This document shows, one piece after another, positions 1 through 4,247 of a DNA stretch of 6,139 bases. The translations under genes were made by a program, and so were the position numbers. The notes below the pieces were generated by a model. The model was given only the letters and a program-made list of their open reading frames with translations. It was not told the DNA's origin and did not search any database. Position 1 is the first letter of the stretch, and every line of letters starts with the position of its first letter. This DNA is from an uncultured Methanomethylovorans sp. (GTDB taxonomy: Archaea; Halobacteriota; Methanosarcinia; Methanosarcinales; Methanosarcinaceae), in contig CALBTS010000339.1 of NCBI GenBank assembly GCA_937968035.1, positions 1 through 6,139 of the forward strand. Reading direction: 5' to 3'.

Positions 1-161
1 AGCTTACACTCTTCATAAAGTTCAATGGTTTCTTTATCCCAAGTTTCCCTGAATAACTCTAGAGCTCCAGCAGAGCAACGCACTTGTGGTCTGTCTGATG
101 CGCTGACTTTACTTGAATAAATAAGTCTTACTTCAGCAATATTGTTGTCGTTTGTTTTCAT
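1..161 (-). CDS. radC: RadC-like JAB-domain protein, N-terminal fragment (cut by window edge)
   Basis: Not a listed long ORF, but the minus strand reads without a stop from an ATG at 161 to the window edge, giving 53 codons plus two bases. It begins MKTNDNNIAEVRLIYSSK and continues with a DRPQV...ALELF..TWD...IELYEECK pattern. From memory this matches the N-terminal arm of the Bacteroidota RadC-like proteins (JAB/MPN metalloprotease fold), whose next segment is normally the 'VLLLNRANRVLG' strand and then the HxH...D metal site. That catalytic part lies outside the window, so activity cannot be judged. The upstream bases show no Shine-Dalgarno, as is usual in Bacteroidota. RadC was long called a DNA-repair protein, but its role is unsettled. 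Mobile copies are common on islands and conjugative elements, and the small-gene neighbourhood fits that. An alternative start is unlikely because the conserved region begins within ten residues of this ATG. Confidence 0.75.
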   Translation of the reverse strand, partial: MKTNDNNIAEVRLIYSSKVSASDRPQVRCSAGALELFRETWDKETIELYEECK

Positions 162-188
162 TGCTATTTGATTATTAGGTTAGTAGAA

Positions 189-218
189 ATGAGAAAACCC
201 AGGTGGTTATCCTGGGTT
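189..218 (-). terminator. Terminator-like hairpin just before the RadC-like start
   Basis: There is a perfect 8-bp inverted repeat, AACCCAGG at 196-203 and CCTGGGTT at 211-218, with a 7-base loop. On the minus strand the stem is followed by TTTTCTC, a short U-rich tail, so it fits a rho-independent terminator for transcripts coming from the right. It ends only about 27 bases before the RadC-like ATG at 161. It therefore either closes the upstream unit, with the radC promoter hidden in the hairpin region, or acts as an attenuator for the RadC-like gene. Confidence 0.6.
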
Positions 219-415
219 ATATTGTCAATATATTGAATATTAATGCCTTAGCCTTTATGGTATATGTGGCAAATGCCGTTTAAGGCCATTTGCAGGCGAT
301 TTAAGACATTTAGATGTTGGGAGGAAGGCTCGGTCTTATCCGGGCCTCATAAAGTATCTGATAGCCGGAAATTCCCGAGCTATAATATTAATGCATGCGG
401 GTCCAATAGTTAAGC
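219..415. other. Noncoding gap with three successive hairpins
   Basis: No gene is visible here. Three stem-loops follow one another. At 269-293, GCAAATGCC pairs with GGCCATTTGC (9 bp with one bulged base, loop GTTTAA). At 326-347, AGGCTCGG pairs with CCGGGCCT (8 bp including one G-T wobble, loop TCTTAT). At 362-382, TAGCCGG pairs with CCG-A-GCTA (7 bp with one bulged A). None has a clear T-run on either strand, so they are not ordinary terminators. They lie 3' of the secreted-protein gene at 416-1429 and could be a structured 3' UTR, a processed RNA or degenerate repeat sequence. An imperfect direct repeat (TTTAAG, two or three bases, CATTT) also occurs at about 279-312. Confidence 0.5.
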
Positions 416-1429
416 TCATCTGGTAATGCAGCATCGTGCACACCCCCCTGCCACTATGGTCACCTGACCAGAAATAGTTCTTCCTCCATAACTTCCTTCT
501 GGTACTGCTTCATATTTATAGGTTCCTGGTTTATATTCTAAGGTAATTGTCCCCGGTTGCCCGCATATAGGGATTCCGGCATCAAAATATTTTGTTAAAG
601 TTCCTACGTACATCTCGTCAAGATATAACCTAAAATTACCTCCTCTCTTCATATTGGTCCAAAAACTTACTTTTCCTGATGGAAGGGGATCAGTGGTAAA
701 ACTATTAGGATTAGCAATTGCTTCAATAAAAAAAACATCCATATAATCACTTTCCTGATTTGGGTATCTAATTTTAATCATTCCTCTTCCATTCTCAATA
801 GTACTTGAAAATGACACATCTCTTTCCCCAAAGTTATCTAGGGCACATCTGGTAGCTTTGTTATCAACTACATACACTTTTAGATCAACGCATGTGCTAT
901 AGTTATCCATTACGACAGCATTATGCCAGCCGTTTCTTATTGTTCTGGGGTATGAAGAGAATGACAAATATCTGTTTACTGTTTGTTGCATTTTTGATAA
1001 AGCACGCTGCCTTTCATATTCTTGTTTCGCTTGTGCTGCTCTAATCAAAAGATCCCAATCAGGAGACACATATGTATTTCTGTAATTACTCTCCGCTGGT
1101 TGCCCGTATGAGCTCTGATAATTTGGTTGTGAATGTTGGTTCAATTGAGTGTTATTGCTTCCGCTAGTACCACTGCTTGACTTTGTTGCACGTGCCTTGT
1201 ATTCTAAGCCAAGCTTAAACCCTCTGTTATAACCATCTTTGTAGCTGTCAACACTTTCTCCTATTAAGGTGGTAGGAGTCGCTGGAGTAACTGGTGGGAT
1301 ACAGCTATAATCATTATGACAATAGCCATTTTTAAACCCATCTTGAAATCCTCTAGAATAATTAGTCTGTGATAAGCCAGAGATTAAGACTGTAGAAATC
1401 ACAAAAATTGTAAGAATTAGCCTTTTCAT
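416..1429 (-). CDS. Secreted protein with duplicated Gly/aromatic motif and C-terminal beta domain, function unknown
   Basis: This is a 337-residue protein. Residues 1-21 form a typical signal peptide (MKR, hydrophobic core, ...SGLSQ), so it should reach at least the periplasm. The mature N-terminus carries two copies of a Y-x-x-G-F/Y-x-x-G-F-K-x-G pattern, at about 24-36 and 63-75, separated by a Cys- and Pro/Thr-containing stretch (C37, C43). A low-complexity Ser/Asn/Gln linker runs from about 82 to 120, followed by a Lys/Gln/Arg-rich predicted helix (about 126-152) and a beta-rich segment (157-240, C180 and C196). Residues 251-337 form a C-terminal domain beginning GKVSFWTN and containing LYLDEMYVGTL, a PICG turn, PGTYKYEA and a Cys-rich end (C330, C333, C334). 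From memory this last domain recurs in uncharacterised secreted Bacteroidota proteins. No catalytic motif was recognised and no T9SS sorting tail is present. The leader before the ATG is A-rich, with no Shine-Dalgarno, and shares 16 bases with the leader of the 3638-3961 gene. A role at the cell surface is inference only. Confidence 0.85.
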   Translation of the reverse strand: MKRLILTIFVISTVLISGLSQTNYSRGFQDGFKNGYCHNDYSCIPPVTPATPTTLIGESVDSYKDGYNRGFKLGLEYKARATKSSSGTSGSNNTQLNQHSQPNYQSSYGQPAESNYRNTYVSPDWDLLIRAAQAKQEYERQRALSKMQQTVNRYLSFSSYPRTIRNGWHNAVVMDNYSTCVDLKVYVVDNKATRCALDNFGERDVSFSSTIENGRGMIKIRYPNQESDYMDVFFIEAIANPNSFTTDPLPSGKVSFWTNMKRGGNFRLYLDEMYVGTLTKYFDAGIPICGQPGTITLEYKPGTYKYEAVPEGSYGGRTISGQVTIVAGGCARCCITR

Positions 1430-1433
1430 ATTA

Positions 1434-1449
1434 TTAATTTTTAAGTTTT
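1434..1449 (-). promoter_or_regulatory. A-rich translation leader, shared with the 3638-3961 gene
   Basis: The plus-strand bases TTAATTTTTAAGTTTT lie 5 bases before the ATG at 1429, and an identical 16-mer lies at 3966-3981, 5 bases before the ATG at 3961. On the message it reads as an A-rich leader (AAAACTTAAAAATTAA), the usual Bacteroidota substitute for a Shine-Dalgarno. Identical position and spacing suggest a common functional leader, or a common origin of the two upstream ends. Base bias makes a chance match possible. Confidence 0.4.
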
Positions 1450-1487
1450 AAAACTTATTGTTTACGCGAGCCGTTGCGAGTAGCAGA

Positions 1488-1617
1488 CAATTTTCGGCAA
1501 GCTGCAGCGTGGTTAGCGAGTGACAAAAGCAAGGCTTCCACAGGAACCCGCAGGGCTTGGCCTTGATGTGTCATGAGCTATTGCTTATTGCAAACACGCG
1601 GTTGCCGAATAAAATTG
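1488..1617. repeat. 130-base imperfect inverted repeat (hairpin H1)
   Basis: The arms nest in order. CAATTTT (1488-1494) pairs with AAAATTG (1611-1617). CGGCAA (1495-1500) pairs with TTGCCG (1602-1607). TGACA (1521-1525) pairs with TGTCA (1569-1573). CAAGGC (1530-1535) pairs with GCCTTG (1560-1565). That is 24 base pairs in four helices with internal loops, a layout typical of structured RNA or of a folded single-stranded DNA site. No T-run follows on either strand, so it is not a simple terminator. Orientation is unknown. Confidence 0.55.
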
Positions 1618-1649
1618 GATGCCGCAGGCGAGCAGTAACCAGCTTGTGA

Positions 1650-1715
1650 GGGTTGCGATTTGCCTGGTATACCACTGCTTGTAACCTTACCATACCAGCG
1701 CAAAGGGAGCAACCC
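1650..1715. repeat. 66-base imperfect inverted repeat (hairpin H2)
   Basis: GGGTTGC (1650-1656) pairs with GCAACCC (1709-1715), TTTGC (1659-1663) pairs with GCAAA (1700-1704), and CTGGTAT (1664-1670) pairs with ATACCAG (1692-1698). The 19 base pairs sit in three helices with small asymmetric bulges, around a 21-base loop. The two-box arm layout recalls integron attC sites, but the expected GTTRRRY/RYYYAAC core boxes are absent. It begins 48 bases downstream of the 68-residue gene on the minus strand, so it could lie in that gene's 3' UTR. Confidence 0.55.
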
Positions 1716-1763
1716 GAACACCGCTTTACCAAGTAAATCCTCAATCTTTAACTCTTTCCTAGG

Positions 1764-1970
1764 TTATCGCTTATGGCAAGCTGGACAGCAATATGCGCAT
1801 CCATCGACATTACTGTAATACCTTCGAGCAGCTTGAACAGCCTCTTGACAGCTATTGAACTCTCCTAAGTTCTGGCGATTGTAGTATTCAGGTAGATGGT
1901 CACAAATTATTTTGTGAACCTCATGTTCCCCCGTCGGTTGGGGGATCTTGTTAACAAGATATGCAGCCAT
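1764..1970 (-). CDS. Small Cys/His-rich protein, possibly zinc-binding, function unknown
   Basis: The protein has 68 residues if started at the ATG at 1970. That start is chosen because AAAGGAGGTA ends three bases upstream; the frame stays open 15 codons further, to an ATG at 2015, but those codons contain the ribosome site itself. It begins MAAYLVNKIPQPTGEHEVHK, then has a lone Cys23, a NRQNLGEFNSC block (Cys41), a short Ala/Arg/Tyr helix and a Cys/His cluster GCAYCCPACHKR (C58, C61, C62, C65, H66). With H16 and H19 of HEVH there are enough ligands for one or two metal sites. From memory it resembles a widespread family of short uncharacterised bacterial proteins with the same HEVH...LG.F..C..A....C..C...CH layout. 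No signal peptide is visible, so it is probably cytoplasmic. It stands alone between noncoding gaps. Function unknown. Confidence 0.75.
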   Translation of the reverse strand: MAAYLVNKIPQPTGEHEVHKIICDHLPEYYNRQNLGEFNSCQEAVQAARRYYSNVDGCAYCCPACHKR

Positions 1971-1972
1971 TG

Positions 1973-1982
1973 TACCTCCTTT
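1973..1982 (-). promoter_or_regulatory. Strong Shine-Dalgarno, unusual for Bacteroidota
   Basis: On the minus strand AAAGGAGGTA lies just before the ATG at 1970, with four bases between AGGAGG and ATG. It matches the anti-Shine-Dalgarno of 16S rRNA over at least seven bases. Most Bacteroidota genes lack such a site because the ribosome hides the anti-Shine-Dalgarno, so its presence decides the start and hints at special translation control or an origin outside the phylum. Confidence 0.75.
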
Positions 1983-2181
1983 TATTAAGTTAATGAAATC
2001 AGTAGACTTGAACAACTACCAAATTTCGAATATTCAATAATGCAAGTCAAATCTTTTTTTCAACACATACGATTGATGTTGGAGATTGATTATTAATATC
2101 GGGAATAGTTTCTTGGACTAAAAATCATTATTGATTAGCAAATGAGCAACTTTGACATTATGAGATGACATCAACGGATAT

Positions 2182-2838
2182 CTATTCCAATAATAAATGT
2201 GTAGGAGTGAATCCTTCAAACTTATATTTGGTTGATGAATTGGGGTAATAAGTAATTATCGGTGCTTTTTGGTAATCGCCATATATTATGTTGTTGGAGT
2301 GATATACATTATAACCTCCAGACACAGAAACCTGGGCTATTACTCCTCGATGATCAGAAATTGAAATGTTAGTGAAATACATGCTTGGATCTCTTGATCG
2401 TACCCCATCCACACATATGTATGTTGAAGTGACGGATCTTTTAAATGTAACATTTGTATGTTTACCAAAGAGTGTTCTATCCAGATATACAAGTAATTCC
2501 TTTGATTCTGTGCAAATCATCCTCATTTCCCCACGTAATTCATCCTTAAACCATGTACCATATTGATCCTTCTTAAACCTTTCCAATGGATTTCTATAAC
2601 TAGAAGATGTATTAGATAAATCACAGTGATATGAAAATAAGTCTTCTGTGACATGAATGGTGGTATCCTTACAAGGTTTGGTGTAGATACTTTTTTGCGG
2701 GGTTCTGTTATAACTTGAGCCGTTGTTGGTTCCCTCAATACAACTAGCCATAAGTAGAACAACAAAACTGATTACAATTCCTTTGGAAATCCATGATAAA
2801 TGGATACCTCCTTTATTTATATTGATTTCCATATTCAC
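2182..2838 (-). CDS. Putative lipoprotein, function unknown (start uncertain)
   Basis: The open frame has 218 residues. A charged stretch (W16-I-S-K), a hydrophobic run (about 20-30) and the lipobox MASC put the lipid-bearing cysteine at residue 33, so the product should be a membrane-anchored lipoprotein. The mature part has a Ser/Asn/Thr-rich opening (34-55), then a mixed beta-like region with C56, C72, C109 and C142, possibly two disulfides, and a Tyr/Asn-rich end. No domain was recognised. The residue pair after Cys33 (Ile-Glu) is not an obvious Bacteroidota surface-export signal. The start is unclear: ATGs at 2838 and 2832 give an unusually long 32-residue leader, while a strong Shine-Dalgarno-like AAAGGAGGTA lies inside the frame at 2805-2814 and the ATG after it (2794) is out of frame. 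A one-base indel or a non-AUG start is possible. It is an isolated gene with no partner in the same operon. Confidence 0.75.
   Translation of the reverse strand: MNMEININKGGIHLSWISKGIVISFVVLLMASCIEGTNNGSSYNRTPQKSIYTKPCKDTTIHVTEDLFSYHCDLSNTSSSYRNPLERFKKDQYGTWFKDELRGEMRMICTESKELLVYLDRTLFGKHTNVTFKRSVTSTYICVDGVRSRDPSMYFTNISISDHRGVIAQVSVSGGYNVYHSNNIIYGDYQKAPIITYYPNSSTKYKFEGFTPTHLLLE
2805..2814 (-). promoter_or_regulatory. Shine-Dalgarno-like AAAGGAGGTA inside the lipoprotein reading frame
   Basis: These ten bases are identical to the site before the 68-residue gene. Here the motif encodes part of residues 8-12 of the lipoprotein frame. The next ATG downstream (2794-2792, 12 bases after GGAGG) is in a different frame and reaches a stop after 16 codons. 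Either the site is accidental or it marks the original start of the lipoprotein gene before a small mutation. Confidence 0.4.
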
Positions 2839-2926
2839 ATGATTTTAGTTTATGGATTATAAAATTAGGACTTTCATCCAAAATGAAACATAATTCTATA
2901 ATATATTGTGTGTACTAACCACCTTG

Positions 2927-3196
2927 TTACATACCAGCACTTATTATAAAATTATATGGCAGGTATGAGATATTTCGGATTATATAAACATCCATCAGCG
3001 TCTGCAAGTCAACCTTTACTACTTCAACAGGGTAATAATTCCCGGCTTTGCACAAACCAACATCCCTCCTGGCTTTAACTATAAATGGACAACGCAACCT
3101 CATCACGGTATTCCAGTCCTTAATGACAAGTATGCTCTCTGTATCAACATACTTGAACAACTCCTCGATATATTTCCTTTTCTCTTCATGATTCAT
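2927..3196 (-). CDS. 89-residue protein coupled to the DUF6876-like gene, function unknown
   Basis: Started at the ATG at 3196 (MNHEEKRKYIEELFKYVD...), it lies only 7 bases after the stop of the gene at 3204-3575, which points to co-transcription and probable translational coupling. A longer version from 3238 would overlap that gene by 35 bases and add a Trp/Cys-rich tail that looks like out-of-frame coding, so the shorter form is preferred. The protein has a charged N-terminal helix, then VIKDWNTVMRLRCPFIVKARRD, a short KAGNYYPVEVVKVD strand pair and a VYIIRNISYLPYNFIIS end. The layout recalls short, uncharacterised Bacteroidota mobile-element proteins of the form 'G-x-Y-x-V-x-x-V-K ... VYII ... 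Y-x-x-x-Y-F', but this is from memory. There is no signal peptide and no membrane segment, so it is probably cytoplasmic. Confidence 0.7.
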   Translation of the reverse strand: MNHEEKRKYIEELFKYVDTESILVIKDWNTVMRLRCPFIVKARRDVGLCKAGNYYPVEVVKVDLQTLMDVYIIRNISYLPYNFIISAGM

Positions 3197-3203
3197 TTTG
3201 TAG

Positions 3204-3575
3204 TCAGTATTCAGATGGCAACAGCGCCACCTTATCAATCAACCATATTTCTATTCTCTGTAGCGGAAAATCAAAGAAGTCAAGCTTTTTGCTCCATATT
3301 ACCCTGTTATCATCCGTATTGGTACAGGTCAGCTTCCATGACAGATCACCTTTAACCTGTGCAAATAACCACTTCTGGAATGATGCTGCCTTAACCTTTG
3401 GGATTGACTGAGCTTTCAATATCTGGTCAAATAACCAGTAAGCGTTACATTCCTCTCTCAGGAACATACAGCCATCTGTCAGGTAAATTGGTGAGTGACC
3501 TGGGTACAAATGTTTATTGTATTCAGTTGTACCTCTGAAATGCTTCAATGCGTTTCTAATCTTATATGCTTCCAT
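3204..3575 (-). CDS. DUF6876-like protein
   Basis: This 123-residue protein starts at the only reasonable ATG (3575). Hallmarks seen in order are MEAYKIRNALKHFRGTTEYNKH, YLTDGCMFLREECNAYWLFDQI (about 31-52), an F-Q-K-W segment, a Leu/Thr/Cys beta strand with TDDNRV, DFFDFPLQRIEIWLI (about 99-113) and the C-terminal LLPSEY. This order (TDG...YWL-D-I...F-x-W...DFPL...LLPSEY) matches DUF6876 as I remember it, a family of about 100-130 residues with no known activity. It is found in cyanobacteria and Bacteroidota, frequently on plasmids and islands near RadC-like genes, and such a gene is present here 3 kb downstream. The next gene follows after 7 bases. A terminator-like hairpin ends 18 bases before the ATG, so expression probably depends on read-through or on a promoter buried in the preceding gene. 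Probably cytoplasmic. Confidence 0.8.
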   Translation of the reverse strand: MEAYKIRNALKHFRGTTEYNKHLYPGHSPIYLTDGCMFLREECNAYWLFDQILKAQSIPKVKAASFQKWLFAQVKGDLSWKLTCTNTDDNRVIWSKKLDFFDFPLQRIEIWLIDKVALLPSEY

Positions 3576-3593
3576 ATTCGTATTTGATTTATA

Positions 3594-3626
3594 GGAAAAA
3601 AAGAGGGGCTGATGTTAATCAACCCC
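3594..3626 (-). terminator. Rho-independent terminator after the 107-residue gene
   Basis: On the minus strand GGGGTTGA (3626-3619) pairs with TCAGCCCC (3612-3605) around a 6-base loop, with one mismatch, and is followed by TCTTTTTTTCC. This is a textbook intrinsic terminator beginning 12 bases after the stop codon of the gene at 3638-3961. It ends 18 bases before the ATG of the next gene (3575), too close to fit a normal promoter in between. Confidence 0.85.
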
Positions 3627-3637
3627 CCGGGAGATAC

Positions 3638-3961
3638 CTAGCCTACTACCTCTTCAACCGAAACCGGATTTGGGTCGTAGACGTAAGTGTGATTGAGCTT
3701 GACCTTTTTCCCCGTGCCGGGAATCACCATAGAATAAGGTGCGCACTCAACCCTCCTAATAGTACCAGGCATTGTCTGCCCGATCATGCCTTTTGCAACC
3801 TCATAAGTGAAAGTACACGGTATACGTGTCTTCCTTGCAGTCATGTAAACTCTGCCAGAAGTGTTTGAAACAACTGGCTCCATTCCTCCCTGAACGACAA
3901 TAGAAATCATTGTACTGCCGTCCTTCATAATGGTTTTCGCAACATCAACAATTGTTACCAT
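3638..3961 (-). CDS. 107-residue beta-rich protein, function unknown
   Basis: It starts MVTIVDVAKTIMKDGSTMISIVVQGGMEPV and contains SGRVYMTARKTRIPCTFTY, MIGQTMPGTIRRVE, a hydrophobic MVIPGTGKKVKLNHTYVYD segment and a short acidic tail. Alternating hydrophobic and polar residues suggest a small beta-barrel or beta-sandwich. Basic residues (R43-K44, R46, R69-R70, K85-K86, K88) could suit nucleic-acid binding, but no family was recognised, so this is only a guess from composition. No signal peptide is visible. The message has a 16-base A-rich leader before the ATG and, further up, a GC-rich hairpin (4001-4021). An intrinsic terminator follows the stop closely, so it is probably a single-gene transcription unit. 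It is the rightmost minus-strand gene and faces away from the T9SS gene, with a 286-base control region between them. Confidence 0.75.
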   Translation of the reverse strand: MVTIVDVAKTIMKDGSTMISIVVQGGMEPVVSNTSGRVYMTARKTRIPCTFTYEVAKGMIGQTMPGTIRRVECAPYSMVIPGTGKKVKLNHTYVYDPNPVSVEEVVG

Positions 3962-3965
3962 AGCG

Positions 3966-3981
3966 TTAATTTTTAAGTTTT
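3966..3981 (-). promoter_or_regulatory. A-rich translation leader, copy 2
   Basis: The 16 bases are identical to those at 1434-1449 and lie at the same 5-base distance from the start codon (ATG at 3961). Bacteroidota ribosomes respond to A-rich leaders, so this is a plausible initiation element. Confidence 0.4.
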
Positions 3982-4214
3982 TACCCTACGGGAGTAGTTT
4001 CCCGGCTGAATGTGAACCGGGGGGATTTTAATAGGTGGAACCGGCGCTCGGGGATATACTGAAAAATTAATGTATGACTTGAAATAAAGTATCTGGTCAA
4101 TAATTATACAGAATGTAGGAATTTAGGAAGCCTGTTGATTAAAGCCTGTTTTTTTTGATGAATGCCCTTGGAGATTGGGTGTAATTTTTACTAAATACTT
4201 GACAATTACCATTT
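3982..4214. other. Divergent intergenic region with GC-rich hairpins and a short tandem repeat
   Basis: No gene is visible. Close to the minus-strand gene lie two small stems: CTAC (3986-3989) with GTAG (3994-3997), and CCCGG (4001-4005) with CCGGG (4017-4021). GC-rich sequence continues to about 4056, unlike the AT-rich rest. If transcribed leftwards these would form a structured 5' leader for the 107-residue gene. Further right AAGCCTGTT occurs twice (4128-4136 and 4142-4150) with a 14-base period, followed by a run of T without a stem. A TTGACA at 4199-4204 resembles a housekeeping -35 box, but no good Bacteroidota TAnnTTTG -7 element was found, so no promoter is called. Confidence 0.4.
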
Positions 4215-4232
4215 ATATAAAGATCTTTATAT
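4215..4232. promoter_or_regulatory. 18-bp perfect palindrome before the T9SS gene, operator candidate
   Basis: ATATAAAGATCTTTATAT reads identically on both strands, with no spacer. It ends 15 bases before the ATG at 4248 and starts 10 bases after a TTGACA-like element, the position expected of an operator for a dimeric repressor. In an RNA it could also form a weak, AU-rich self-pairing element. No other palindrome of this length was noticed in the window. Confidence 0.5.
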
Positions 4233-4247
4233 TCCAATTCCCATTAT

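Larger units (their letters stand above)
1450..1763. other. GC-richer noncoding block containing two large hairpins
   Basis: This 314-base gap between the 68-residue gene and the secreted-protein gene has no convincing ORF. Its composition is visibly richer in G and C than the AT-rich genes on both sides, which suggests a separate origin or a constraint on structure. It contains the two imperfect inverted repeats listed separately (1488-1617 and 1650-1715). Short related words recur around them: GCGAGTAGCAG at about 1476 and GCGAGCAG at about 1628, AGCAGT at 1631 against ACTGCT at 1674, and GTAACC twice. I do not recognise it. Candidates are a structured RNA, a MITE-like or REP-like dispersed repeat, or an element-specific recombination or transfer site. 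Confidence 0.5.

Noticed and set aside
1462..1566. Plus-strand frame open for 34 codons in the GC-richer block.
   Set aside because: It has no start codon or ribosome site, and the openness follows from local base composition and the inverted repeat.
1650..1715. Hairpin H2 considered as an integron attC recombination site because it has two-box inverted arms.
   Set aside because: The required GTTRRRY and RYYYAAC core boxes are not present on either strand, and no integrase is visible.
2050..2092. T-run and weak CAACA/TGTTG stem, considered as a terminator after the lipoprotein gene.
   Set aside because: On the transcribed minus strand the stem is followed by A residues, not T, and the stem is only about 5 bp.
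2366..2566. Plus-strand 66-codon frame inside the lipoprotein gene.
   Set aside because: It is a shadow of the minus-strand coding region, which has a signal peptide and lipobox. The plus frame has no recognisable features.
3566..3868. Plus-strand 100-codon frame overlapping the 107-residue gene and its terminator.
   Set aside because: It is antisense to a more credible gene with a leader and terminator, and its product is Arg/Pro/Cys-rich, typical of antisense reading.
3985..3994. CCTACGGGAG, identical to part of a conserved 16S rRNA segment.
   Set aside because: The following bases (TAGTTTCC) do not continue as 16S rRNA and no other rRNA sequence is nearby, so this is chance.
349..4095. 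Direct repeat ATAAAGTATCTG at 349-360 and 4084-4095, considered as attachment-site repeats flanking an inserted element.
   Set aside because: About one 12-base match between two places in 6 kb is expected by chance. No integrase or tRNA is next to either copy.
4128..4156. AAGCCTGTT repeated twice followed by a T-run, considered as a plus-strand terminator.
   Set aside because: The copies are direct repeats, not inverted ones, so no stem forms before the T-run.
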